A stretch of 64,000 nucleotides of DNA from Dipteris shenzhenensis (lineage: Eukaryota; Polypodiophyta; Polypodiopsida; Gleicheniales). The stretch lies in assembly GCA_047967505.1 (NCBI GenBank), contig CM106540.1; one strand, written 5' to 3'. Position numbers and translations under genes: made by a program. Positions 54,801 through 56,524 of this stretch are shown here, in pieces (the first letter of the stretch is position 1; every line of letters starts with the position of its first letter). The notes beneath the pieces were generated by a model. That model saw only the letters and a program-made list of their open reading frames with translations. It did no database searches and was not told the origin of the DNA.

Positions 54801-56246
54801 TGAAGACACTTCAGAAAGGTGGCCATTTATCAAATCAGCTGCAGCATCTTGAAATCAGTGAAAACTCCACCAAAAGTGAATTGAACAGATCTAGAACAGC
54901 TCCAAGAGCTTGAAAATCAGTTGGAAATCTAAGAAAAACCCCTCCAAAATGGCTTGTCCAGCACTGCAGCAATCCTGGAGTGCTTCAAAAGCGGCACCTA
55001 GGCCTTCGGTTTTGTTGTAGTGGAATGTGTACATTCGTTGGGGCTATAAATAAATAAATAATATATATATATAGGGAGAGAGAGGGAGAGAGAGTTTATT
55101 ATAGTCCACGGAAGACTGATGGGTCTATGAGACTGGTAGTAAACCTGATACAACAAGCAGAAAGGGTGTGGCTACTAAACGAGCACCATCACCCATGTTG
55201 AAAGCTAAGGCCTAAGTGATACATAGTCAAATCATCAGTAATGACACCATCATCATAATCATAATCACAATCCTCATCAATCAGTCAATCCACATCACCA
55301 GGCCATGCTGGCTCTAGCCAGTACAACGAGGCCTTGTAGGGTGGGTGTAAATGTCAAGGGGAGCTCGTGAGGGGGCGCGGTCGTACCGATGCCTAGCTAG
55401 TGATGGAGCGCTAGCGACTGTCTGTGCGCTGTCTCGCTCTCCTTGCAATGGCTCTCCACCTAACCCAGGCTACCGTAACATCGGTGGGTCGTGTCCTAGG
55501 TTTGGACAAGGATGGGAGGTAGTCCGTACAATCTGACTGGAAGAACTCTGTGATCCTGCTTTGAGAAGAGTCGGGCGCATTTTGTATTTTATTTATTTTT
55601 TAACTTAAAGTTTGTATATTACTAATAATGGATTGTCCTTGTCTTTCATAGAATGTTCTTGAATTCCTCGGTATGGTCAATCATTTAAGGCGAATCTGTT
55701 TATCACATCCACAAGCAAGCTAAACAAATATAGTTCTGTGTTAGGACGGGTGTCTTCTTGTACGAGACTTCTACTGACAGTTTATGCAGAATTTAGCTGA
55801 AATTTGTGCTTGGGGATTGAGTTTGTTAAATTGTGCTCAGGAAAATTGTCTAATTCTCAGGCTCTTGATTGATATGCTTCTTAGTTGAGAGGATCCATTG
55901 AGGTTTTGGTTGGTTTTGTTTTTGTTTTTGTCTTTGCGTTGGTTGGTTTTGTTTTGTTTTTGTCTTCACATATTGGCTATAGCCAATATGTGAAGCTTGT
56001 GAATACGACTGAAATGGTCGTATGGCTGCTCAGTCATCTTGAAATTCGTAGGTCCATGTAGTATAGAGGTAGTCTATTTAAATTGTCTGAAAACAAAGGC
56101 CGTCCATGAAATGCAAATTTTTAATACGTGTTTCTGTCTTTCGTACAGGCTACTTTTGTGTTGATGTGGACTCAACTCCTGACAAGTTAGTCTTTAATAG
56201 AACTGTCACTCTTCGAGATTCTTATGGGAAAGTTGCAGGGAAATAG
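8806..56246 (+). CDS. GlnRS: Glutaminyl-tRNA synthetase (GlnRS), 11 C-terminal exons
   Basis: The enzyme charges tRNA-Gln with glutamine using ATP; this is the eukaryotic type, OVA9 in Arabidopsis. Joined exons 8806-9003, 9143-9241, 9388-9519, 9739-9875, 42374-42473, 42594-42689, 42789-42889, 42979-43084, 43210-43299, 43426-43555 and 56149-56246 give 1,287 nt, an uninterrupted 428-codon frame plus TAG. All introns are GT-AG and phases agree. Visible order: end of the catalytic core ([27 protein letters not shown]), the class I KMSKS-equivalent loop as VLSKRK, the helical segment ([15 protein letters not shown]), then the two beta-barrel anticodon-binding regions, ending [14 protein letters not shown]. 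The part with the HIGH motif and any N-terminal extension lies upstream of the window. The frame looks functional despite two transposon-filled introns. Recognition rests on remembered conserved motifs. Confidence 0.93.
9143..9241 (+). CDS. GlnRS: GlnRS exon 2
   Basis: 33 codons: [20 protein letters not shown] then [13 protein letters not shown]. Acceptor gggcag, donor gtaagc, phase 0 at both ends. The [15 protein letters not shown] block is a GlnRS/GluRS-family signature in the Rossmann fold. Confidence 0.95.
9388..9519 (+). CDS. GlnRS: GlnRS exon 3 with KMSKS-like motif
   Basis: 44 codons containing [17 protein letters not shown] and ending [11 protein letters not shown]. The terminal VLSKRK is the class I KMSKS-equivalent loop (commonly VMSKRK in GlnRS; Leu replaces Met here). 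Acceptor ggacag, donor gtatgc, phase 0. Confidence 0.94.
9739..9875 (+). CDS. GlnRS: GlnRS exon 4
   Basis: 137 nt encoding [38 protein letters not shown] and RDVGITR, then two bases of a split serine codon completed 32.5 kb downstream. Acceptor tttgcag, donor gttttg. Intron phase 2. Confidence 0.94.
9880..11980. other. Intronic stretch without recognised features
   Basis: AT-rich and non-coding, with no gene, terminal repeats or transposon domain that I can see. A segment at 11,845-11,980 is related, in inverted orientation, to 41,570-41,700. Confidence 0.4.
11981..12002. repeat. (TG)n microsatellite at LINE-B 5' junction
   Basis: About ten TG units directly precede the first LINE-B sequence. 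Similar (TG)n runs lie at other LINE-B junctions, at 17,168, 49,970 and 52,557. Confidence 0.85.
12003..14926 (+). mobile_element. LINE-B copy 1, degenerate, + strand
   Basis: From about 12,440 the frames encode an apurinic-type endonuclease: [22 protein letters not shown], then VYASQSS and [14 protein letters not shown], where GDFN holds catalytic residues. RT is mostly deleted; a scrap with [11 protein letters not shown]-like sequence is near 13,385. Beyond it the C-terminal half is readable: [20 protein letters not shown], and a zinc-finger/RVT end near 14,560-14,790 ([20 protein letters not shown], then [14 protein letters not shown]). Several frameshifts are present. About 12,003-12,430 is probably ORF1 and leader. 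The ORF2 3' end is cut at about 14,926 by a LINE-A insertion, and the family tail resumes at 17,081. Confidence 0.7.
14927..17080 (+). mobile_element. LINE-A copy 2, 5'-truncated, nested in LINE-B
   Basis: The sequence starts at [16 protein letters not shown], matching [16 protein letters not shown] of the complete LINE-A on the other strand. It continues to the ORF2 end: [60 protein letters not shown], and a zinc finger [18 protein letters not shown]. It ends near 17,030 and is followed by a short 3' UTR and a poly(A) run at 17,070-17,078. There is an in-frame TAG at about 15,156 and several frameshifts. 5' truncation and a poly(A) end are normal for target-primed reverse transcription. GATGTA occurs at both edges (14921 and 17085) and may be part of a decayed target duplication. 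Confidence 0.75.
17081..17167 (+). mobile_element. 3' tail of LINE-B copy 1
   Basis: TTGATGTAATATTTC ... GTGGGATAGCTATCTTGTA ... TTTTCACTAAAAAAA closely resembles isolated LINE-B tails at 49,900-49,966 and 52,480-52,556. This indicates that LINE-B copy 1 continues here after the nested LINE-A. Confidence 0.55.
17168..17297. repeat. (GT)n and (GA)n microsatellites
   Basis: A GT run (17,168-17,199) passes into GA (17,200-17,227), followed after ~28 bp by a second GA run (about 17,255-17,297). Open frames across it are low-complexity artefacts. Confidence 0.9.
17387..17658 (-). repeat. Copia element 3' LTR
   Basis: On the minus strand this follows the polypurine tract GGAGGGGGGTT at 17,659-17,669 and starts TGTAGGC. 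A related block lies at 43,909-44,171, which supports LTR identity. About 270 bp, short but within the copia range. The far edge (TGTTGGAAGC on the plus strand) is approximate. Confidence 0.65.
17659..17669 (-). other. Copia polypurine tract
   Basis: Minus-strand GGAGGGGGGTT directly abuts the LTR start TGTAGG. This is the normal site for plus-strand DNA priming in LTR retrotransposons. Confidence 0.6.
17790..20315 (-). pseudogene. Ty1/copia pol: integrase core, RT, RNase H
   Basis: Minus strand, in order. Integrase core and C-terminus (20,315-19,233): [42 protein letters not shown] (about 19,231-18,490): [38 protein letters not shown] and catalytic YVDDM near 18,730. RNase H (about 18,480-17,960) contains CEAEYKA. 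A final segment near 17,890-17,800 resembles '[11 protein letters not shown]'. Integrase-RT-RNase H order is diagnostic of Ty1/copia. Breaks include a TAG at 19,232, a TGA at 18,862 and frameshifts near 18,570-18,300 and 18,180. The integrase third catalytic residue is lost: VAGRKNRS where VAERKNR is usual. LINE-A interrupts the integrase at 20,316. Confidence 0.85.
20302..20315. repeat. LINE-A target-site duplication, 3' side
   Basis: GCTGCAACCCTCAT, identical to 27563-27576 at the other end of the element; a 14-bp duplication of copia integrase sequence (codons for MRVAA). Confidence 0.92.
20444..24835 (-). CDS. LINE-A ORF2: endonuclease-reverse transcriptase
   Basis: 1,463 aa. The N-terminal endonuclease, which nicks target DNA, shows SWNVNGF (aa ~7-13), LLQEHKLS (~43), NIYAPTD (~120), GGDFNN (~150) and LSDHAPV (~245), so the metal-binding and catalytic residues are present. 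The reverse transcriptase, which copies the element RNA at the nick, shows [45 protein letters not shown] and the catalytic YADDT at aa ~719-723. A C-terminal zinc finger has [19 protein letters not shown] at ~1262-1280. No RNase H domain is apparent. The start ATG at 24835 overlaps the ORF1 stop as ATGA, so ORF2 may be translated by termination-reinitiation. Length and order are normal for plant LINEs. Confidence 0.93.
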   Translation of the reverse strand: MSLHLVSWNVNGFHSSSTRGPRKLILRQELQPAVIGRLDVLLLQEHKLSAAHARSCGKVLPGRSYTYWEPSIGAQGRSGGVCTSVCEQLAQSVFGHGTLIPGRALWVGLNLEGSKIGILNIYAPTDLRCRATFWRTLTGILPDMDSWIVGGDFNNLETLEDQQGRDPEFTGMAQAEQSAWDSFIFATGGRDSWRDPSFRRWHGSLDFSWGFRREGGRLLERLDRFYVSDWAISRGGQAGIVPGMTLSDHAPVLLSLDSAAQTLPPRSCRIPDSIFSRVDVRSSICSLWDRDWGEGMDLVDSVAQALQESSQICQLAALQVRQDWWGRERALRRDLASIQRFQQSSPGSEELRIQALRARALLEETLQRRSEFSYHASLSFWARKGDRMCREFFRTHGQRAAGDQLRSLRTADGHIVTDPGEVMGLATDFYRTLFQQEPLAPRASRDREEVWRHIPSLVQPSMQASLLAPFTADEMLEALMAIDGQKCPGEDGLSRAFFTSFWDQIHQPLLAALQGIFSSGQMPESLSSGLICLIPKGGDRQEIRQWRPITLLTTAYKILAKMISARVRPLLPDLVHDTQTGFVQDRSILDNVFTFSEAAEWAQYSGSHLAILLLDFEKAYDRVDWSFLEGTLERLGFPAGWIQGISALYRTASSRVIIGGRMGERFSLERSVRQGCPLAPYLFLFFAEAMTYYLRARSTGLRGVRLPLREDTELLDSEYADDTALYVQDDERMLERVRMALEVFCSAAGAKINWNKSVGFLTDPGACSQWGRFLGFRWIPRGQTARYLGFQVGLDITPAQQFLPVLDSIRRKLAFWSTAKLSLAGRALVVNQVLLATAWYVASCWCFSRSSVAQLRRLVRNFLWSGEDGQRDTRARVAWQTVILPQAEGGLGVIDPELQSQALLGKLIIRGLTPGGQTWKMLLQQGVGSCVPRRGGEWLPFFRWIFTSAPLTQPRSPLVRSLLMVWRRLRLSLIQSQPSCQEEIDRQPLVWNGQVRDAEGLQLGERSHIRWDGWMRGPARSLRVWRDTYRHLEMADLADAAGGARGVQARRTEIDGAIPAAWLTPPEPQVLMPGDTHWLGQFTPRGIPLVVAGRLDDSSIAFFAVSGDGRLRREDALIDPLLPWQRVRVVGLLGKVWHTDPSIEQDQLQLWRLWLWEGRALSELEWDPGEWWWPEIVTGQGQTSFFAYSTTLGRRILGRMQSRPPTQRPSWYAQGISRFFLQAFWKALWESWRPRKISYFLWLLTHKGLPVGSWLRQIGQDGCCQICHADEESPKHCLWSCMRAQEVWRWTFGLLTRAAPELGVITWGAFRWCSTAPGLHHLFEACQQDPTFLITQGTWGPLEGIPQHLAEADTGVRERQPVWEIISSITGWHIWTSRCAQILGGTSLSTAQIMAEIWSEIIHTLRGQWDQIQGDSRAGQEKRRRFLQAWDSQSLFFEQTTQGLRWHYSPPRWLFIHTQHIPP
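24832..26862 (-). CDS. LINE-A ORF1: CCHC nucleic-acid-binding protein
   Basis: 676 aa, starting [11 protein letters not shown], the first Met inside the element after its GC-rich leader. The N-terminal ~200 aa resembles the DUF4283-type domain common in plant LINE ORF1 proteins ([25 protein letters not shown]). A CCHC zinc knuckle, [14 protein letters not shown], lies at about aa 211-224, then a basic stretch (RRKRGKNKK). A long Pro/Ser/Gln-rich low-complexity segment fills about aa 260-430, before a second globular part ([14 protein letters not shown]...). It is expected to coat element RNA. The frame is open upstream through the leader and into copia sequence, giving a 957-codon run. I prefer the 26862 start because everything before it is leader repeats. 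Confidence 0.85.
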   Translation of the reverse strand: MAAPSPDPEAQSDPPSPDAYRVILTEQQSSRVQAVASDFARTSVYGRVIGHSPSRSTIRDWLQSTLLLEDGHIEEVALMGRGIFWLKLSSEKAASNLVAGSPTSVDGKIIMIVPWYRGFSAADFDTRFRIPRHPVTLVFPGLATELRPIVRDLGSHFGWVMHDTFADAVTTAGAPRVRVAVADPATLPAVIEIVTGADSITQSMIVTGQPGQCLRCHGFGHLAAACPRFASSSRPSPPPPPPPPPGQPRQEEPRQSEPGPEVVGGWTEVRRKRGKNKKISDKGKEAEVTIPAAALHRPDRQMPQGPGRASSSTAARPPQPQILLSPTPPPSPRFPQFPPPSPAPQFQPPPPFPQSPPPPPPSQPQFQMHPHPPPPPAPLAPPTELAAPSPSQPSAASAPPPPPSPPVASVEPEPPIPQPPPLPPPLAGHLVSVPPVEQVSLPASPSVADSAGSQLQERELPRDFYRSGPWDYLDVADLGTFPACLDISIFMLRKGADGRIGALAPRDGPSFAFTFLSDGTETWTDDSVWEALREQTHAQICSWIGPSGGQLLETQWSEGDVRLRWRCAAKRFRLIVILRPPLEWPLPQDVRAWSQQKLRTFYGMTASEISSWLEKAFVHGTRGLSPLLKVLKNGQDDPVSPSKPSHKRQRLHSDLSDSSSTSSASRQLFAAPHPSP
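26990..27562 (-). repeat. LINE-A 5' leader: GC-rich iterated units
   Basis: On the plus strand it is built from many imperfect copies of GGGGCGGGTTGGAGCGAGGGGG, 20-25 bp each, about 27,330-27,560 being the most regular. A (GA)n run plus 17 A lies at 27,238-27,282, reading as poly-T then (CT)n on the sense strand. Iterated leaders of this kind can act as internal promoters in non-LTR elements; a promoter role here is inference. All sense-strand units lack stops in the ORF1 frame. Confidence 0.7.
27563..27576. repeat. LINE-A target-site duplication, 5' side
   Basis: GCTGCAACCCTCAT, a perfect copy of 20302-20315. It marks the exact 5' end of LINE-A at 27562. Confidence 0.92.
27577..28094 (-). 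pseudogene. Copia pol segment: protease end, GAG-pre-integrase, IN start
   Basis: The minus strand reads [19 protein letters not shown] and [18 protein letters not shown] (after the protease), then the pre-integrase zinc-binding region with [14 protein letters not shown], and [13 protein letters not shown], where the Asp of SDV is the first integrase catalytic residue. It joins on one side to the protease at 40,343 (separated by the gypsy insertion) and on the other to the integrase at 20,315 (separated by LINE-A). A stop or frame change occurs near 27,740. Confidence 0.8.
28095..28100. repeat. Gypsy target duplication, left (imperfect)
   Basis: TGCCCC here against TGCTCC at 40337-40342, one mismatch, immediately outside the two LTRs. 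Plant gypsy elements usually make 5-bp duplications, so the exact length is uncertain. Confidence 0.5.
29148..29664 (+). repeat. 258-bp tandem duplication within 5' LTR
   Basis: TGAGTCATTCTTTGGTTGGGTACTTTGCT... begins at 29148 and again at 29406. Both copies run to a GCTGCGTGCTCAGTTGCAGG end. The 3' LTR has only one copy. Confidence 0.85.
29863..29870. repeat. hAT target-site duplication, left
   Basis: TAATGGTT, identical to 33124-33131. The uninterrupted 3' LTR has one TAATGGTT at the same place (...ATGGTTAATGGTTGTGATATATGC, near 40,240). Confidence 0.93.
29915..30100. repeat. hAT left subterminal AAACGG repeats
   Basis: Alternating GAAACG and CGTTTC words, including three near-identical ACGCCGTTTCAGACCTGA units (about 30,020-30,070). 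These are probable transposase binding sites by analogy with Ac. Confidence 0.7.
30404..32597 (+). pseudogene. hAT transposase, disrupted
   Basis: Starts MDMASQSVV at 30404. A TAG at 30470 interrupts the frame ([14 protein letters not shown]); the next 1.38 kb is open. A BED-type zinc finger ([12 protein letters not shown], then VKCHLLG) is followed by the hAT catalytic/DUF659 region: [48 protein letters not shown] frame change near 31,850 leads to [11 protein letters not shown], and a 99-bp GT-AG intron (32114-32212) to the hATC dimerisation domain: [34 protein letters not shown]. It ends in an acidic tail rich in Asp/Glu. The reading frame also fails to match across the intron, so one stop and two frameshifts are present. 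It could only move if supplied with transposase in trans. Confidence 0.88.
32620..32739. repeat. 60-bp exact tandem duplication in the hAT 3' UTR
   Basis: TGTAGCCTTTTTTGGGTTTC... repeats exactly once, directly after the transposase stop. Confidence 0.9.
33124..33131. repeat. hAT target-site duplication, right
   Basis: TAATGGTT, identical to 29863-29870; LTR sequence (GTGATATATGCTTTGTGAGC) resumes immediately after. Confidence 0.93.
33222..33239 (+). other. Gypsy primer binding site, tRNA not assigned
   Basis: TGGTTCCATTGCCGGGAT starts two bases after the LTR end, the normal position and start (TGG) for a tRNA primer site. It is not the initiator-Met type; I could not assign the tRNA. Confidence 0.5.
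33334..34662 (+). pseudogene. Gypsy gag
   Basis: Begins [11 protein letters not shown] low-complexity N-terminal region with frame changes at about 33,600 and 33,845 leads into the gag capsid-like domain: [20 protein letters not shown] (about 34,105-34,165), [39 protein letters not shown] at 34258 breaks [13 protein letters not shown], where Trp (TGG) would fit. It continues in the next frame into the zinc knuckle region. Confidence 0.8.
34663..35753 (+). pseudogene. Gypsy zinc knuckle, protease and RT linker
   Basis: An open segment with a CCHC knuckle [14 protein letters not shown] (34,821-34,862), a retroviral-type aspartic protease with intact [10 protein letters not shown] (near 35,067) and [10 protein letters not shown], and the linker [33 protein letters not shown]. 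It ends at the TAG 35751-35753, immediately before RT; Trp (TGG) is usual at that place. Confidence 0.85.
35763..36725 (+). pseudogene. Gypsy reverse transcriptase and RNase H
   Basis: [52 protein letters not shown] and catalytic FFDDIIVFS (36,096-36,122), all well preserved. Then the connection ([20 protein letters not shown]) and an RNase H-like domain: [42 protein letters not shown]. The frame ends at TAG 36723. After it, sequence expected between 'TDH' and '[10 protein letters not shown]' is deleted. Confidence 0.88.
36726..38400 (+). pseudogene. Gypsy integrase with chromodomain-like end
   Basis: RNase H end ([16 protein letters not shown]), then the integrase zinc-binding H-H-C-C region: [10 protein letters not shown] and [12 protein letters not shown]. 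The catalytic core has lost the stretch with its first Asp (around 37,235; LPISF joins directly to TPTGHDGLW), whereas the second ([10 protein letters not shown]) and the DGQSE region remain. The C-terminal part includes [43 protein letters not shown] and a chromodomain-like [14 protein letters not shown]. Stops lie at 37117 (TAA), 37520, 37785 and 38213 (all TAG). Confidence 0.85.
38690..40336 (+). repeat. Gypsy element 3' LTR
   Basis: 1,647 bp, TGTCACAGGGGCG ... GGCCGGTTTCA, matching the 5' LTR across its length minus the hAT. It carries its own small duplication of GTGGTTGTTGGGAAATGTTGAGGTGGC (about 38,862-38,935). Confidence 0.9.
40337..40342. repeat. Gypsy target duplication, right (imperfect)
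   Basis: TGCTCC, next to the 3' LTR end; TGCCCC flanks the 5' LTR. Copia protease sequence resumes here. Confidence 0.5.
40343..40990 (-). pseudogene. Copia gag end and protease start
   Basis: The minus strand reads [17 protein letters not shown] (gag), a 60-bp internal duplication (QEEQSRVN occurs twice; plus strand 40,802-40,830 and 40,862-40,890), a His/Lys-rich stretch, the zinc knuckle [14 protein letters not shown] and protease [12 protein letters not shown] with DSG intact. The frame reaches LTSKGS and is then cut by the gypsy insertion, to resume as [14 protein letters not shown] near 28,090. The N-terminal part of gag and a 5' LTR are missing. Confidence 0.85.
41000..41430. repeat. 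Imperfect short-unit repeats
   Basis: Two overlapping families. GCACGC..CTCGAGGCAG.TC(T/C)AAAATGCTG units lie at about 40,958-41,065. Units around TTTCTGACA-N(3-8)-GTACGG lie at about 41,130-41,410 (at least eight occurrences of TTCTGA with GTAC nearby). No coding sense. This lies where the missing copia 5' LTR/leader would be. Confidence 0.6.
41556..41588. repeat. (CT)n(AC)n microsatellite
   Basis: TCTCTCTCTC followed by ACACACACACACACAC; it adjoins a segment related in inverted orientation to 11,845-11,980. Confidence 0.85.
41590..42372 (+). other. Last part of GlnRS intron 4, unassigned
   Basis: No gene. Starts with sequence (GAGTTTGCAAATC ... GGCAGTGCTCACGAG) shared with the other end of the intron. 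41,700-41,950 has interrupted protein-like frames ([31 protein letters not shown]) that could be LINE ORF1 remains but match nothing I recognise firmly. Confidence 0.35.
42374..42473 (+). CDS. GlnRS: GlnRS exon 5
   Basis: T completes the split Ser; then [18 protein letters not shown] and [15 protein letters not shown]. Acceptor tggcag, donor gtgagc. This is the junction between the catalytic/helical part and the anticodon-binding barrels. Confidence 0.95.
42594..42689 (+). CDS. GlnRS: GlnRS exon 6
   Basis: 32 codons: [20 protein letters not shown] then [12 protein letters not shown]. Acceptor gtgcag, donor gtaatt. Part of the proximal beta-barrel. Confidence 0.9.
42789..42889 (+). CDS. GlnRS: GlnRS exon 7
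   Basis: [20 protein letters not shown] then [14 protein letters not shown] (split Arg). The VPFSR.VYIE..DF....K.YY.L.PG..V.LR block is diagnostic of GlnRS. Acceptor atacag, donor gtataa. Confidence 0.95.
42979..43084 (+). CDS. GlnRS: GlnRS exon 8
   Basis: Completes Arg, then [20 protein letters not shown] and [15 protein letters not shown]. Acceptor tttcag, donor gtctga. Confidence 0.94.
43210..43299 (+). CDS. GlnRS: GlnRS exon 9
   Basis: 30 codons: [20 protein letters not shown] then [10 protein letters not shown]. Acceptor ttggcag, donor gtgagc. The G.IHWV motif is shared by GlnRS proteins. Confidence 0.94.
43426..43555 (+). CDS. GlnRS: GlnRS exon 10
   Basis: [43 protein letters not shown] and the first base of Gly. 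Acceptor attgcag, donor gtaaca. The split Gly codon is completed at 56149. Confidence 0.94.
43909..44171 (-). repeat. Copia solo LTR or LTR fragment
   Basis: Closely related to the copia LTR at 17387-17658 (shared AAGCAATGGAAGCT, GAGAGCCAACATAAC.TAACCC and CCTATGGATAGCCCATG.). No copia coding region adjoins it and I see no target duplication. Confidence 0.7.
44195..45250 (-). repeat. Degenerate antisense gypsy LTR relic
   Basis: GGAAACCGGCCTTCATTCTCG...AGGGCAGT (44,199 on) is the reverse complement of the gypsy LTR end (CACTGCCCTCTGAGTGATTAGAGGCCGGTTTC). Further weak matches follow in order: TTACAGCCACTT.AACACTTATTACAG, and near 44,800 AAGGCTAAGGCATTCACCATTGTTTG. Highly diverged; edges approximate. 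Confidence 0.45.
45252..45450 (+). pseudogene. LINE-B ORF1-type fragment
   Basis: The frame reads [20 protein letters not shown] then [18 protein letters not shown]. Almost the same sequence stands at 46,790-46,900 ahead of a LINE-B ORF2, so it is probably part of LINE-B ORF1 or its leader. It ends abruptly. Confidence 0.45.
45451..46780. other. Unassigned intronic sequence with (GA)n
   Basis: No gene. An imperfect ~20-bp repeat (GGAGCTAG..GAGGGCTAG.GGAGGTGGA) runs about 45,650-45,760 into a perfect (GA)n at 45,761-45,800. Confidence 0.4.
46785..47300 (+). pseudogene. LINE-B ORF1 relic upstream of copy 2
   Basis: [20 protein letters not shown] then [20 protein letters not shown] (heptad-like, possible coiled coil), then [20 protein letters not shown] and [19 protein letters not shown] in another frame. 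It lies upstream of a LINE-B RT frame in the same direction, consistent with an ORF1 or pre-endonuclease part. Family knowledge is limited here. Confidence 0.45.
47361..49786 (+). pseudogene. LINE-B ORF2: reverse transcriptase and zinc finger
   Basis: One open frame of about 800 codons, open from about 47,361 ([20 protein letters not shown]). RT motifs: [73 protein letters not shown] and catalytic AYADDSF (48,080 on). The C-terminal zinc-binding RVT finger has [18 protein letters not shown], then [11 protein letters not shown] and [14 protein letters not shown] catalytic residues are present, but the endonuclease is absent, so I call it a truncated copy rather than a functional gene. Confidence 0.85.
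47361..49876 (+). mobile_element. LINE-B copy 2 (RT to tail), endonuclease deleted
   Basis: Contains a 2.4-kb open RT frame, a 3' UTR (AATATAAATACAGTGCACTGG) and a poly(A) of eight A ending at 49,876, followed by GTGTGTG. It starts within the finger region of RT, directly after the ORF1 relic, so the endonuclease is missing. Confidence 0.85.
49877..49988 (+). repeat. Short LINE-B tail fragment and (TG)n
   Basis: GTGTGTG, then a ~85-bp 3'-tail of another LINE-B subtype (TTTTGGGATAGTTACTTGTAATATAATCC... CACCCAAAAAAA), then ATGTATG(TG)n up to 49,988, where copy 3 begins. Confidence 0.6.
49989..52432 (+). mobile_element. LINE-B copy 3, 5'-truncated
   Basis: Begins TTATATTTCTTTCTGGGATGATTTG, equivalent to about 47,414 of copy 2, straight after (TG)n. 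It carries RT (AYADDFFF at about 50,650), the zinc finger [18 protein letters not shown] and stop near 52,341, then the same 3' UTR and a poly(A) run ending about 52,430. It is head-to-tail with copy 2. Compared with copy 2 it has TAG for CAG at 50,645 and 50,981 and an in-frame or frame-shifting deletion at about 51,058, so RT is broken. Confidence 0.87.
52433..52577 (+). repeat. LINE-B tail fragment between GT runs
   Basis: GTGTGTGCATAGATCA...TTGATGTAATTGTAGCACC...TTCACC then ten A, then GTGTGTTTGTGTGTGTG. The text GTGCATAGATCA and TGATGTAAT also flank the LINE-A inserted in LINE-B copy 1, showing this is the same tail without the insertion. Confidence 0.6.
52578..52920. other. Unassigned intronic sequence
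   Basis: Pyrimidine-rich, with CCTGCCCTGTTT.GCCC repeated twice (near 52,690 and 52,792). No gene recognised. Confidence 0.35.
52925..53730 (-). pseudogene. LINE-B-like ORF2 C-terminal relic, antisense
   Basis: On the minus strand, [10 protein letters not shown] and ICHRCLSNN (about 53,420-53,320), then [18 protein letters not shown] (about 53,270-53,210), resemble LINE-B's 'LFLWR...G', zinc finger and '[12 protein letters not shown]'. Frameshifts and stops abound. Confidence 0.45.
53780..54350 (-). pseudogene. Copia gag (UBN2-type) relic
   Basis: The minus strand starts [20 protein letters not shown] then KRLETL (about 54,300-54,225), the typical N-terminal copia Gag 'L.G.NY..W...M...L..R.LW'. 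Further down, [19 protein letters not shown] and [11 protein letters not shown] match the UBN2 gag pattern. A short exact tandem, GCATTGTTAGAAGTTTG, is at about 54,008-54,042. No LTR or pol follows. Confidence 0.55.
54360..55097. other. Unassigned intronic sequence
   Basis: No gene. 54,700-54,960 contains loose repeats of (A)GGGTCTG(A/G)A...CTTCAAA. An (AT)n/(GA)n stretch at about 55,045-55,095 leads into the LINE-C tail. Confidence 0.35.
55070..55575 (-). mobile_element. LINE-C 3' UTR copy, 5'-truncated
   Basis: Related to 2,697-3,260 over its whole length: AGTTTATTA.AGTC..CGGAAGAC.GATGGGTCTATGAGACTG at the tail side, CTACTAAACGAGCA, GCTCT.C..CTAACC.GGCTAC, and GAAGAACTC.GTGAT.. at the other end. 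The tail is GA-rich, (CTCT)n on the element's strand. Confidence 0.6.
55576..56148 (+). other. Last part of GlnRS intron 10
   Basis: AT-rich; contains GTTTTGTTTTTG repeats at about 55,914-55,965 and a short inverted repeat (CACATATTGGCTATAGCCAATATGTG, 55,967-55,992). Ends at the acceptor tttcgtacag. Confidence 0.5.
56149..56246 (+). CDS. GlnRS: GlnRS exon 11, with stop codon
   Basis: GC completes Gly, then [20 protein letters not shown] and [14 protein letters not shown] at 56244-56246. The LVFNRTV.LRDSYGK end is the conserved GlnRS C-terminus. Confidence 0.95.
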
Positions 56247-56524
56247 ATGTATCTGGAGTCCTCCAGAGATTTCTTTATACGTATTTATACAGGAGGTTGA
56301 ATAATCCAGCCATGCTTTGGAGCTTGTGCTCACCGATGTGAGACAAAGCATCCACCTTATTGTATTTTTCATAACATAAGATGTTATTGAAGCATAAGAC
56401 ATTCTTGTCTCCCTCAGTTTGATACGAAGTTTCAAGTATCAATACAGTCTTCGTGCATCTTACATGTGTACACCCTTGGTTTAATAGCAGTTATTATGTT
56501 CAAAATTTACTTCAATACACAATT
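56247..56524 (+). other. GlnRS 3' flank / probable 3' UTR
   Basis: AT-rich, non-coding. No strong AATAAA; plant polyadenylation signals are loose, so the mRNA end cannot be placed. Confidence 0.5.

Larger units (their letters stand above)
43556..56148 (+). other. GlnRS intron 10, 12,593 bp
   Basis: The donor after RFQFERLG and the acceptor cgtacag before GYFCVDVDS match the family's [11 protein letters not shown] sequence, so both ends are fixed. It contains two LTR relics, two large LINE-B copies and several smaller relics. Confidence 0.88.

Noticed and set aside
55967-55992. Short perfect inverted repeat as a transcription terminator
   Set aside because: Lies inside a GlnRS intron of a eukaryotic gene; a bacterial-style terminator is not expected.
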